Assembly (NCBI GenBank): GCA_947456805.1
Contig: CANGTN010000013.1
Location: 1-48,280, forward strand
Direction of reading: 5' to 3'
Length of the DNA: 48,280 bases
From: Chitinophagaceae bacterium
GTDB taxonomy: Bacteria > Bacteroidota > Bacteroidia > Chitinophagales > Chitinophagaceae
The notes beneath the pieces were generated by a model. The model was not told the origin of the DNA, did not search any database, and saw nothing but the letters and a program-made list of their open reading frames with translations. Positions 9,515-19,168 of the stretch are shown here, in pieces (position 1 is the stretch's first letter; each line of letters opens with the position of its first letter). Made by a program: the position numbers and the translations under genes.

Positions 9515-10435
9515 TTACTTCAACAAATCACAAGGTTTTAAACCCGTATGTTTTTTAAATGCTGCAGAGAAATGTGAGATAGAAGAATAACCTAATAAGG
9601 CAGATACATCTGTGACGCTTAAACCTTTTTCGTACAACAAATATTTGGCATGTTCCATTCTTTGTTGTTGGTAAAAATCAAAAATTGTAGTGCCAAAAAT
9701 TTCTTTAAACCCTTTCTTTAAATAGCATTCATTCATTGCTACTTTTCGGCTTAATTCTTTAATTGTAATTGGGTCGCCAATATGTTGCAACAAAATTTCT
9801 TTTGCTTTGTAAATGCCATTTCTACTGTATTCGTCTTCCAAAAATTTACAGCTAAACCCGGTTTCTTTTTCATCTACCAAACAATCCAAACTATACAACA
9901 ATAACTCATGCACTTTTGAATTGATAAAAATATTTTCTAAAGACCCCGAGTAACTATGATTCAATAACGCATCTAAAACATTTCGTTTTTTGTTACAAAC
10001 CGGAAATACTTTGGTAAAAGCATTGGGATGTTTGAATGCAAGCACTTCGTCTTTGCGGTTACTCACTTTTACATTGTGTGTAAACTGATGTAAAAAAGTT
10101 GCTGAAAAGTGAAAAGTAAAAACATCAACGGTGATTTGTTGCCCATTACAATTGGTGGGTTGCTTTTCGCAGAAGCTGCAACTTTTATCGTAACAATATT
10201 TGTTGCCTGTGGTACTATATCTCAATTCTAAATAATTCTCCTGAGGTTTGTTTTCACTATAGTGATAAATCATCATGCCTGCATCATCTGCTACCCATGG
10301 ATGTTGTGCAAAATAGCGGCGAATATGATAATTGATGGAGCCCGGTATTTCTTGTTTTTTTTCAATCAACAAATCCATACTCGGTTCTATACCACCCCGG
10401 TGTGCAACTTTTAATATGTCTAATACTTGCTGCAT
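9515..10435 (-). CDS. AraC-family transcriptional regulator with N-terminal cysteine cluster
   Basis: The protein has 306 residues. The C-terminal ~100 residues form the AraC double helix-turn-helix: ITIKELSRKVAMNECYLKKGFK is the first unit and LSVTDVSALLGYSSISHFSAAFKKHTG the second, the latter with the family signature. The N-terminal part is the PchR-like type found next to siderophore and haem receptors. It contains CYDKSCSFCEKQPTNC, with Cys81, Cys86, Cys89 and Cys96 (C-x4-C-x2-C-x6-C), which looks like a metal or redox site. It lies 161 bases upstream of the receptor on the same strand, which suggests it controls the receptor/HmuY genes. An inverted repeat upstream of its start may be its own operator. 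Confidence 0.9.
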   Translation of the reverse strand: MQQVLDILKVAHRGGIEPSMDLLIEKKQEIPGSINYHIRRYFAQHPWVADDAGMMIYHYSENKPQENYLELRYSTTGNKYCYDKSCSFCEKQPTNCNGQQITVDVFTFHFSATFLHQFTHNVKVSNRKDEVLAFKHPNAFTKVFPVCNKKRNVLDALLNHSYSGSLENIFINSKVHELLLYSLDCLVDEKETGFSCKFLEDEYSRNGIYKAKEILLQHIGDPITIKELSRKVAMNECYLKKGFKEIFGTTIFDFYQQQRMEHAKYLLYEKGLSVTDVSALLGYSSISHFSAAFKKHTGLKPCDLLK

Positions 10436-10451
10436 AATGATGTGTAAAATT

Positions 10452-10501
10452 AATGTACCTACATGTATTTTCCAACTTTTTGTTTTACGTTCAGGTACAT
10501 T
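10452..10501. promoter_or_regulatory. inverted repeat between the AraC gene and pdxA, candidate operator
   Basis: AATGTACCT (10452-10460) and AGGTACATT (10493-10501) are perfect inverted 9-mers whose centres are 41 bases apart, about four helical turns. They sit just upstream of the AraC start and before pdxA. This suits a dimeric regulator, but there is no independent evidence. Confidence 0.35.
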
Positions 10502-10567
10502 TACTTACCAATGAGTGTTATATAGTACAATGTAAGTCTTATCTTCACACCAATAAATTTTTTGAAA

Positions 10568-11641
10568 ATGCAAAATGAATTGCAAAAGCCAATCATTGGT
10601 TTTACCTGTGGAGATTTAAATGGTATTGGTATTGAGTTGATAATAAAATCATTGCATGATAATAGGATATTAGAATTCTGCACACCTGTAGTTTTTGCTA
10701 GCAACAAAGTCATTAACTTTTACAGAAAAAGTTTGCCCGATATTAACTTTGTTTTTACAAGTTGCAAAGATTTTAACAGGCTTAACAATAAGCAAGTGAA
10801 TGTTTTGAACTGCTGGGAAGAAGAAGTAGCAATTAATCCGGGTGAGTTAAATGAAACCGGCGGAAAGTATGCGTTGATTTCATTGCAACAAGGTGTCGAA
10901 GCATTGAAAAAAGGACAGATTCATGCATTGGTTACAGCCCCGATTCATAAAAAAAATATTCAGAGTAATAATTTTAAACATAGTGGTCATACGACTTATC
11001 TGAAAGAATTTTTTGGCGTAAATGATGTAGTGATGTTGTTGGTTGCAGAAAACATGAAAGTTGGATTGGTAACTGAACATGTGCCAATTGCAGAGGTTGC
11101 AAAACATATTACCAAAGAAAAAATCATCAGTAAATTAAATATCATCAAAAACAGTCTTCAAAAAGATTTTGGAATTGACAAACCAAGAATCGCTGTATTA
11201 GGCTTAAACCCACACTCAGGCGATGAAGGATTGATTGGTAATGAAGAAGAACAAATAATTAAACCTGCCATCAAAGAAGCCAAACAAAACATGATGGTTT
11301 TTGGTCCATATAGTGCAGATGCATTTTTTGCAAGAGGTCAGCACGAAAGATTTGATGTAGTTTTAGCCATGTACCACGACCAGGGATTAATACCATTCAA
11401 ATCAATGGCAATTGGTGAAGGGATCAATTACACTGCGGGTTTGCCGGTAGTAAGAACTAGTCCAGACCACGGAACTGCATTTGATATTGCAGCTAAAGGA
11501 AAAGCTGATGAGTCATCTTTTTTGTCGGCAATTTATTATGCAGTAGATATTATCCGTGTAAAAAATGGATATGCTGAAATGCGTCAAAACCCATTGAAGA
11601 AAATCAGTGCAAGAATGATTGCAAATGCAATTGATGAATAA
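10568..11641 (+). CDS. pdxA: 4-hydroxythreonine-4-phosphate dehydrogenase
   Basis: PdxA oxidises 4-phosphohydroxy-L-threonine with NAD+, in the DXP-dependent route to pyridoxal phosphate; the product then condenses through PdxJ. The 357-residue protein has the family pattern: GFTCGDLNGIGIEL at the N-terminus, a metal-binding His in HSGHTTYL, and the AMYHDQGLIPFK segment with a further metal ligand, then the SPDHGTAFDIA motif. The ATG at 10568 is preferred over the in-frame TTG at 10562, which adds only two residues. The gene is divergent from the AraC regulator and converges with nth. No other B6 genes are in the window. Confidence 0.96.
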   Translation: MQNELQKPIIGFTCGDLNGIGIELIIKSLHDNRILEFCTPVVFASNKVINFYRKSLPDINFVFTSCKDFNRLNNKQVNVLNCWEEEVAINPGELNETGGKYALISLQQGVEALKKGQIHALVTAPIHKKNIQSNNFKHSGHTTYLKEFFGVNDVVMLLVAENMKVGLVTEHVPIAEVAKHITKEKIISKLNIIKNSLQKDFGIDKPRIAVLGLNPHSGDEGLIGNEEEQIIKPAIKEAKQNMMVFGPYSADAFFARGQHERFDVVLAMYHDQGLIPFKSMAIGEGINYTAGLPVVRTSPDHGTAFDIAAKGKADESSFLSAIYYAVDIIRVKNGYAEMRQNPLKKISARMIANAIDE

Positions 11642-11663
11642 AATCTTTTGTTAGCTTGATAAC

Positions 11664-12305
11664 CTATTTCATTTTCTTAAACTCATTACAAAAAGCTTGA
11701 ATACCACAGCTTTCACATTTTGGTTTCCGTGCAATACAAGTATAACGTCCGTGTAATATCAGCCAATGATGTGCTTTGTGCACCAAGGATTCGGGTATGT
11801 TTTTAATGAGTTCTTTTTCAACTGCAAAAGGTGTTGTGGCAGATTGTTTTACCAATCCAATTCTTCTGCTTACCCTAAATACATGCGTATCCACAGCCAT
11901 GTTGGGTTGTTCATCAATAACACTTGTTATAACATTGGCTGTTTTTCTTCCAACACCCGGTAATTGCACTAGTTCAGCTACAGTCATCGGGACTTGACCA
12001 TCAAATTTATTTTGAAGCATGTTTGCCATGCCAATCAAATGTTTGGTTTTATTATTTGGGTAAGAGATACTTCTTATTAGCGGAAATAAGTCATCGAAAG
12101 TTGCTTTTGATAATGCTTCTGATGTTGGATATTTTTTAAAAATTGCAGGTGTGGTAAGGTTTACACGCACATCAGTACATTGTGCGGAAAGTATTACAGC
12201 AACCAATAATTGAAACGGGTTATCATATATCAACTCAGTTTCTGCATTGGGAATATTATTGGTAAAATAATCAATTACCAAATTGTATCTTTCTTTTTTT
12301 GTCAT
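11664..12305 (-). CDS. nth: endonuclease III, DNA glycosylase/AP lyase
   Basis: Nth removes oxidised pyrimidines and cleaves the strand at the abasic site in base-excision repair. The 213-residue protein has the helix-hairpin-helix LPGVGRKTANVI with catalytic Lys121 and catalytic Asp139 in AVDTHVFRV. The [4Fe-4S] cluster ligands Cys190, Cys197, Cys200 and Cys206 are in the standard C-x6-C-x2-C-x5-C spacing. All key residues are present and the length is typical. It converges with pdxA, leaving 22 bases between them. It starts 48 bases after the unknown 78-residue gene, with a terminator-like hairpin between them. Confidence 0.97.
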   Translation of the reverse strand: MTKKERYNLVIDYFTNNIPNAETELIYDNPFQLLVAVILSAQCTDVRVNLTTPAIFKKYPTSEALSKATFDDLFPLIRSISYPNNKTKHLIGMANMLQNKFDGQVPMTVAELVQLPGVGRKTANVITSVIDEQPNMAVDTHVFRVSRRIGLVKQSATTPFAVEKELIKNIPESLVHKAHHWLILHGRYTCIARKPKCESCGIQAFCNEFKKMK

Positions 12306-12338
12306 AATTTGTTAAAGAAGAAACAGGACTTATAGACC

Positions 12339-12364
12339 CTAAAAACTGATACATCAGTTTTTAG
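12339..12364 (-). terminator. terminator-like hairpin that contains the stop codon of the 78-residue gene
   Basis: CTAAAAACTGA and TCAGTTTTTAG are perfect 11-bp arms around a 4-base loop. On the minus strand the 5' arm includes the last codons and the TGA stop of the upstream gene, and the 3' arm is T-rich. It probably ends that transcript before nth. Confidence 0.6.
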
Positions 12365-12590
12365 AAAATGAATCATGTGCGGTTGCATATAAAATGATAG
12401 ACTCAATTGTTTTTTCACTAGGGGCAACCATTGATACATTTTTAAACTGATTAATTATACTTCTTTCAAGTTTTAAAACTTCATTTTTTAATTCCTGATT
12501 ATATTGAACATCTGATTTCAAAGGAGTATCATTAACTAATTCCAAATTCCCGAAATGATTGGGAAGCAAGCTTTTGGTTGGTTTTGGCAT
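12354..12590 (-). CDS. hypothetical 78-residue protein
   Basis: I do not recognise this protein. It has 78 residues, no membrane segment and no cysteine. The N-terminus is basic and proline-containing (MPKPTKSLLPNHFG), and the C-terminal half, from about residue 27, reads as two amphipathic helices. It lies 54 bases after the DivIC-like gene on the same strand, and its stop lies inside a hairpin, which supports a real compact transcription unit. The reading frame is short, so coding status is likely but not certain. Confidence 0.6.
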   Translation of the reverse strand: MPKPTKSLLPNHFGNLELVNDTPLKSDVQYNQELKNEVLKLERSIINQFKNVSMVAPSEKTIESIILYATAHDSFSKN

Positions 12591-12644
12591 ATAAAATGCA
12601 GTTATTGATTTTGATAAAAACGAAAAATTGTTGTTTTTATTGTG

Positions 12645-12950
12645 TTACTTGCTTTTTTCTTTTATAGAATCTTCAATTATAAATATATCCTCTCCATCTC
12701 GTTTTAGAAAATAACGTTGTCTTGCAAATTTTTCAATTGCTGCTGAGTTGTTTTGAAAGTCGGCTAACTCTTGCTTTGATTTTGCAATTTCATCAAGATA
12801 ATATCTCTTCTTCATTTGAAGTGTATTATATTCATTTTTACTTTCCAAAGTGTTAAAAAAATCTTTTTGATCAAAAAATGTCATCCATACCAAAAAGAAA
12901 GCAATCGCCAGCAAATATTTATTGGTGATGATAGATGTAATTTTTTTCAT
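12645..12950 (-). CDS. FtsB/DivIC-family septum formation initiator
   Basis: This is a 101-residue bitopic membrane protein. Residues about 9-27 form one transmembrane helix (YLLAIAFFLVWMTFF), followed by a coiled-coil rich in E, K, L and Q (about 35-75). The C-terminal FARQRYFLKRDGEDIFII resembles the conserved end of FtsB/DivIC proteins (AREKYFMKKDNE-type). This family links the cell-division proteins FtsL and FtsQ at the septum. It sits 148 bases after eno on the same strand; eno next to a DivIC gene is a common arrangement in bacteria. Confidence 0.85.
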   Translation of the reverse strand: MKKITSIITNKYLLAIAFFLVWMTFFDQKDFFNTLESKNEYNTLQMKKRYYLDEIAKSKQELADFQNNSAAIEKFARQRYFLKRDGEDIFIIEDSIKEKSK

Positions 12951-13047
12951 TTTCGATTTTCTTTATTGTAAAAATAATATTCCACTTACTTTAATACCAA
13001 CCAGAAATTATCAACAGCCCTTGAATAAAAAATATTTAAAAGAACAA

Positions 13048-13080
13048 ATTGAAACGGAATAGTTATGCATCCGTTTCAAT
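13048..13080 (-). terminator. intrinsic terminator after eno
   Basis: ATTGAAACGGA and TCCGTTTCAAT are perfect 11-bp arms with an 11-base loop, starting 18 bases past the eno stop. On the minus strand a T-rich tract follows. The hairpin separates eno from the DivIC-like gene. Confidence 0.8.
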
Positions 13081-13098
13081 CTGATTTATTGATTTATG

Positions 13099-14391
<1,293 letters not shown>

Positions 14392-14482
14392 TTAATTATG
14401 GTTTTTGAATTTATTTTTATGACTTAATTCCTACTTTTATTCCTACTAACAAATTTATCATTATACCATTTACACAACTCAT

Positions 14483-15208
14483 TTAGTTTTCGATATTTTG
14501 TACAGTTGTTGTAGTTAATTCTCTGAAAATATTTTCTAAATTACCTGAACTTCCTTTTAAATTTTTGATGGTATCATTTGCAACAATCACACCTTTATTT
14601 ATAATAATTACCCTGTCGCAAATGGCTTCTACTTCCTGTAAAATATGGCTGGAGAATAGAACCGTTTTGCCTTGTCCTTCGCTTTTAATGACATTTCTGA
14701 TTTCAATGATTTGATTGGGATCCAAACCACTCGTGGGTTCATCTAAAATAATTACTTCCGGCTTGTGAATTAAAGCAGCAGCAAGTCCTACACGTTGTTT
14801 GTATCCTTTGGAAAGTTGACCAACTTTTTTCTTTTCTTCTACTTTCAACCCTGTTAATTGCAATACATTTTCTACTGCCAATTTGTAATTACTTATTTGA
14901 TGCACACCGGCGATAAACTGTAAATATTCCTTCACATACATATCATAATACAATGCATTACTTTCGGGCAAATAACCAATTTTTCTTTTGGCTTCAACTG
15001 GATTTTTGTTTACATCTATACCGCATACAGTTGCATTGCCGCTATCGCTTTTTAAAAAGCCTGTGATGATTTTGATGGTAGTGCTTTTTCCTGCTCCATT
15101 AGGGCCCAAAAAACCAACAATTTCTCCTTTGTTAACATGAAAAGAAATATGATTTACTGCTTTTTGTTCGCCATAAATTTTCACTAAGCCTGAAACTTCA
15201 ATTGACAT
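14483..15208 (-). CDS. ABC transporter ATP-binding protein, GldA/ABC-2 type
   Basis: This is a 241-residue ATPase subunit with Walker A GPNGAGKST, the Q-loop region GYLPESNALY, the signature LSKGYKQRVG, Walker B VIILDEPTSGLDP, and the H-switch SSHILQEVE. The N-terminal sequence is close to GldA, the ATPase of the gliding-motility ABC complex. GldA proteins are usually about 300 residues, so the C-terminal extension is missing here. No permease gene is adjacent, so its partner must be encoded elsewhere. The ATG at 15208 is preferred over the in-frame TTG at 15211. I leave the symbol blank because the length does not fit gldA well. Confidence 0.88.
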   Translation of the reverse strand: MSIEVSGLVKIYGEQKAVNHISFHVNKGEIVGFLGPNGAGKSTTIKIITGFLKSDSGNATVCGIDVNKNPVEAKRKIGYLPESNALYYDMYVKEYLQFIAGVHQISNYKLAVENVLQLTGLKVEEKKKVGQLSKGYKQRVGLAAALIHKPEVIILDEPTSGLDPNQIIEIRNVIKSEGQGKTVLFSSHILQEVEAICDRVIIINKGVIVANDTIKNLKGSSGNLENIFRELTTTTVQNIEN

Positions 15209-15290
15209 CAAAACTAAATTTTGAGCAAAGATAAAGATTGCTAATCCAATTATGCTTTTAAACCAATTTTATAACCCGCTACTTGAAACA

Positions 15291-15521
15291 TTATGATTCT
15301 TTTGTGTCATATTCTCCTTTCAATGCATACCAACCAAACAAACCCAATCCAACTGCAATTGGTATAAAGACAGTTATAATAATAATCCAAGGCATAGGTT
15401 TATTAATATCTAAATTTCCATCAGGTTTAATGTGTGCGAATGCAGATTGTAACAACAACCCTATAGTTGCAATTGCCAAAAACATCCAAACAAAACCAAG
15501 ATTTTTTTTAATTGTATTCAT
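15291..15521 (-). CDS. small two-helix membrane protein beside the MFS gene
   Basis: A 76-residue protein with two predicted transmembrane helices (about residues 8-28 and 45-67), joined by a short loop with Asp and Lys (HIKPDGNLDINKPMP). The C-terminal tail is acidic. It starts 34 bases after the MFS stop on the same strand, so it is co-transcribed with the transporter. It resembles a family of small membrane proteins found next to such transporters in Bacteroidota (I believe DUF6814, from memory). It may be an accessory subunit; function is not known. Confidence 0.75.
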   Translation of the reverse strand: MNTIKKNLGFVWMFLAIATIGLLLQSAFAHIKPDGNLDINKPMPWIIIITVFIPIAVGLGLFGWYALKGEYDTKES

Positions 15522-15555
15522 AGCAAACTAATTTATTTATTTTAATTTAATTAAT

Positions 15556-17076
15556 CTATTCATTTACATCATCTACAACATTTTCATGTTTTCTATTGGT
15601 AAGATATAATGTACCAATTACCAAACAAACAGCAGCTATACAAATTGGATACCACAAGCCACTTAAGTAATTACTTCCAGGTGTAACCGTTATCAATGTT
15701 GCAATAAAAGGAACCAATCCTCCAAAAACACCGTTACCAATATGATATGGTAATGACATCGAAGTATACCTGATTTTTGTTGGAAACAATTCAACTAAGA
15801 ATGCCGCAATTGGGCCATAAACCATTGTTACAAAAAGTACGAGTATAAAAACCAAACTGATTAGTTTCAGACGATAAGAACTATCAAGTGTTACTAGTTT
15901 TTTTGTTTCTACTAATTTAATATTATCGGGTTTCAAAGTTTCTTGTGTGTACTTTTCTGTTTGTGCTAATTTAGTATGATCGCTATAAGTTGCAACTGTT
16001 GTTTTGAAAATGACAGAGTCTTTCGGATTATCTGCACTTAATATTTTTCGTATAGTAATTTCTGAAGTCAGTTCTTGTTTTTGTTTTATATCACTCATGT
16101 TATACATTGCAGTAAATATGGGGCGATAACAAAAAATGGCTAATAACATACCGAAAAGCATGATTATTTTTCTTCCAATTTTATCACTCAACCAACCAAA
16201 GAAAACAAAGAATGGTGTTGCGAGTAATAATGCAATGCCAATCCACGTATTTGTTTGAGTGGGTTCAAGATTACATGTTTTCAATAAGAATGTTTGTGCA
16301 TAAAACTGGCCAGTGTACCATACCACTCCTTGTCCCATTGTTGCACCAAACAAAGCAAGTAAAACCATTTTCATATTTTGCTTTTTGCCAAAACTTTCTT
16401 TCAACGGATTGGTACTTGTTTTGCCTTCGCTTTTCAATTTTGCGAATAAAGGACTTTCATTCATTTTCATTCGAATCACAATAGAAACCAATACCAACAA
16501 TATACTTAATAAAAAAGGTAAACGCCAACCCCAATCTCCATAAGCTTCTTTGCTTGAAGTATTTTGTATGGTTAAAATAACCAACAATGAAACAAATAAA
16601 CCAAGCGTTGCAGTGGTTTGAATCCAGCTTGTGTAATAGCCACGTTTATTAGCCGGCGCATGTTCTGCAACATAAGTTGCAGCTCCGCCATATTCTCCGC
16701 CCAAAGCCAAGCCTTGCAATAATCGGAGCAATAAAATAAGATAAGGTGCTGCATGAAAATTTTTATACTCCGGAATACATCCAATCAAAAAAGTACTACC
16801 TCCCATAATAACAAGGGTGAGTAAAAAGGTATGCTTTCTTCCAATCAAATCGCCCAACCTTCCAAACACAAGTGCTCCAAACGGGCGAACAATAAACCCA
16901 GCAGCAAATGTTGCCAATGTTGCTAAAAAAGCGGTGGTCGGATTTCCGGTTGGGAAAAACTTCTCAGAGATAATGGTAGCAAGGCTTCCGAAGATATAAA
17001 AATCATACCATTCAATTAAAGTGCCTACACTCGAGGCTGTGATTACTTTCCAGATTCCTTTGGTTGATAAAGACAT
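15556..17076 (-). CDS. MFS transporter, metabolite:H+ symporter type, with large periplasmic insert
   Basis: This 506-residue membrane protein has about 12 transmembrane helices. Two copies of the MFS cytoplasmic-loop motif are present, GRLGDLIGRKHT (helices 2-3) and GWLSDKIGRKII (helices 8-9), together with the RLLQGLALGGEYGGAATYVAEH segment typical of the metabolite:H+ symporter group (ShiA/ProP/KgtP-like). Residues about 326-403 form a charged soluble stretch after helix 9, on the periplasmic side by topology. Most family members lack such a segment. The gene is divergent from acs with 124 bases between, so acetate or another small organic acid is a reasonable substrate guess. That is inference only. 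Confidence 0.9.
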   Translation of the reverse strand: MSLSTKGIWKVITASSVGTLIEWYDFYIFGSLATIISEKFFPTGNPTTAFLATLATFAAGFIVRPFGALVFGRLGDLIGRKHTFLLTLVIMGGSTFLIGCIPEYKNFHAAPYLILLLRLLQGLALGGEYGGAATYVAEHAPANKRGYYTSWIQTTATLGLFVSLLVILTIQNTSSKEAYGDWGWRLPFLLSILLVLVSIVIRMKMNESPLFAKLKSEGKTSTNPLKESFGKKQNMKMVLLALFGATMGQGVVWYTGQFYAQTFLLKTCNLEPTQTNTWIGIALLLATPFFVFFGWLSDKIGRKIIMLFGMLLAIFCYRPIFTAMYNMSDIKQKQELTSEITIRKILSADNPKDSVIFKTTVATYSDHTKLAQTEKYTQETLKPDNIKLVETKKLVTLDSSYRLKLISLVFILVLFVTMVYGPIAAFLVELFPTKIRYTSMSLPYHIGNGVFGGLVPFIATLITVTPGSNYLSGLWYPICIAAVCLVIGTLYLTNRKHENVVDDVNE

Positions 17077-17200
17077 AATTGGTAGAATATTTTGGCAAAA
17101 AAAATTATAATTATTAGTGCCTTATGATTCGCCAAGATAAATATCATTTAATTAAAAAAAAAGATACCCTTAATTTTATTTCTCAAACAGAAAAATTGTT

Positions 17201-19123
17201 ATGTCACATCCCTATCAAATTACTTCTTTAGAACAATACAAAAAAGTATATCAGGAAAGCATTGAAAACCCGGAAACTTTCTGGTCATCTATTGCCGAAC
17301 ATTTTACGTGGCGCAGAAAATGGGATACTGTTTTAAACTGGAATTTTACTACTCCAAATATTCAATGGTTTTCAGGAGCCAAATTAAATATTACTGAAAA
17401 TTGTTTGGACAGACATTTAGAAAAAAATGGAGACACCCCGGCAATTATTTGGGAACCAAACAATCCGAATGAAAAGCCTAGAATGCTTACATACAAAAAG
17501 TTGTATGAACGTGTATGTCAATTTGCTCAAGTGCTTAAAAACAATGGTGTTCAAAAGGGTGACAGGGTTTGTATTTACATGGGCATGATTCCTGAATTGA
17601 CTATTGCTGTATTAGCATGTGCAAGAATTGGTGCAATACATTCTGTTGTGTTTGGAGGCTTTTCTGCTCAAAGTATTGCAGACAGATTGGAAGATGCAAA
17701 AGCAACTTTTATTATTACCTGTGATGGAGCTTTCAGAGGTGCAAAAGATATTCCATTAAAAAGTGTAATTGATGATGCTTTAATTGGTAATACAACAGTT
17801 GTTCGTGTAATTGTTTATACAAGAACAAGAACGCCAATAAGTATGATTAAGGACAGAGATGTTTGGTGGGAGGATGAAATGAAATATGTGGAAGAACATG
17901 GAATTTATTCAATTGATGCGGAAGAAATGAATGCGGAAGATCCTTTGTTTATTTTATACACATCAGGCAGTACGGGTAAGCCAAAAGGTGTGGTACATTC
18001 ATGTGCAGGTTACATGGTTTATACCAATTATACTTTTGTAAATGTTTTTCAATACAAACCCGGACAGATCCATTTTTGTACTGCAGATATTGGTTGGATT
18101 ACGGGTCACAGTTACATTGTATACGGACCTTTGAGTGCAGGTGCAACTTCATTAATGTTTGAAGGAATTCCTACTTATCCTGATGCAGGAAGATTCTGGG
18201 ATATTGTAGATAAACACAAGGTAAATATTTTATACACTGCCCCTACAGCAATCAGAAGTTTAATGAGCTTTGGCTTGGAACCCTTGCAGAATAAGGATTT
18301 ATCATCGTTAAAAATTTTAGGAACTGTTGGCGAACCCATAAACGAAGAAGCATGGCATTGGTACGATGAACATATTGGAAAAAAGAAATGTCCAATAGTT
18401 GATACCTGGTGGCAAACAGAAACAGGTGGTATTTTAATTTCTAATTTGGCAGGTATTACACCAAGCAAACCAAGCTGGGCAACACTTCCAATGCCAGGTG
18501 TGCAAATGACTTTGGTAGATGATAAAGGCAATGAAGTAAAAACATTGGAAGATGGCATGTACAAAGGAAATTTATGTATTTCTTTTCCATGGCCAAGTAT
18601 TTTAAGAACAACTTACGGCGATCATGAAAGATGCAGAACCAATTATTTTGCTACTTATCCAAATTTATACTTTACAGGAGATGGTGCATTGAAAGATGAA
18701 AACGGTTTTTTTAGAATTACCGGAAGAGTGGATGATGTTTTAAATGTAAGTGGGCATCGTATTGGAACTGCTGAAGTTGAAAATGCAATCAACATGCATG
18801 CAGGCGTTGTAGAAAGCGCTGTGGTTGGTTATCCGCATGATATAAAGGGACAAGGCATTTATGCATTTGTAATAGTAAGCCATACGCATGGCGATGAAGA
18901 CCTTACCAGAAAAGATATTTTACAAACCGTAACTAGGGTAATTGGGGCAATTGCAAAACCTGATAAAATTCAATTTGTAAGCGGCTTACCGAAAACAAGA
19001 AGCGGAAAAATTATGCGTAGAATTTTGAGAAAAATTGCTGAAGGTGAAACCGAAAATTTAGGAGATACAACTACGTTACTTGACCCAAGTGTAGTTGATG
19101 AAATTAAGAATGGGAAGCTCTAA
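17201..19123 (+). CDS. acs: acetyl-CoA synthetase (AMP-forming)
   Basis: Acs activates acetate to acetyl-CoA through acetyl-AMP in the cytosol. The 640-residue protein has the family length. It shows the adenylation motif YTSGSTGKPKGVVH, the WWQTETGG motif near the active site, FTGDGA, RVDDVLNVSGHR, and the C-terminal KTRSGKIMRRIL whose Lys603 is the residue acetylated in other Acs enzymes to switch them off. The start ATG is directly followed by a typical Acs N-terminus. Its divergent neighbour is an MFS transporter, suggesting shared control of uptake and activation. It converges with rnc. Confidence 0.98.
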   Translation: MSHPYQITSLEQYKKVYQESIENPETFWSSIAEHFTWRRKWDTVLNWNFTTPNIQWFSGAKLNITENCLDRHLEKNGDTPAIIWEPNNPNEKPRMLTYKKLYERVCQFAQVLKNNGVQKGDRVCIYMGMIPELTIAVLACARIGAIHSVVFGGFSAQSIADRLEDAKATFIITCDGAFRGAKDIPLKSVIDDALIGNTTVVRVIVYTRTRTPISMIKDRDVWWEDEMKYVEEHGIYSIDAEEMNAEDPLFILYTSGSTGKPKGVVHSCAGYMVYTNYTFVNVFQYKPGQIHFCTADIGWITGHSYIVYGPLSAGATSLMFEGIPTYPDAGRFWDIVDKHKVNILYTAPTAIRSLMSFGLEPLQNKDLSSLKILGTVGEPINEEAWHWYDEHIGKKKCPIVDTWWQTETGGILISNLAGITPSKPSWATLPMPGVQMTLVDDKGNEVKTLEDGMYKGNLCISFPWPSILRTTYGDHERCRTNYFATYPNLYFTGDGALKDENGFFRITGRVDDVLNVSGHRIGTAEVENAINMHAGVVESAVVGYPHDIKGQGIYAFVIVSHTHGDEDLTRKDILQTVTRVIGAIAKPDKIQFVSGLPKTRSGKIMRRILRKIAEGETENLGDTTTLLDPSVVDEIKNGKL

Positions 19124-19168
19124 GAAATTGTAATTTATTTATTCGGATTTTTCTAAACAACAGACAAG

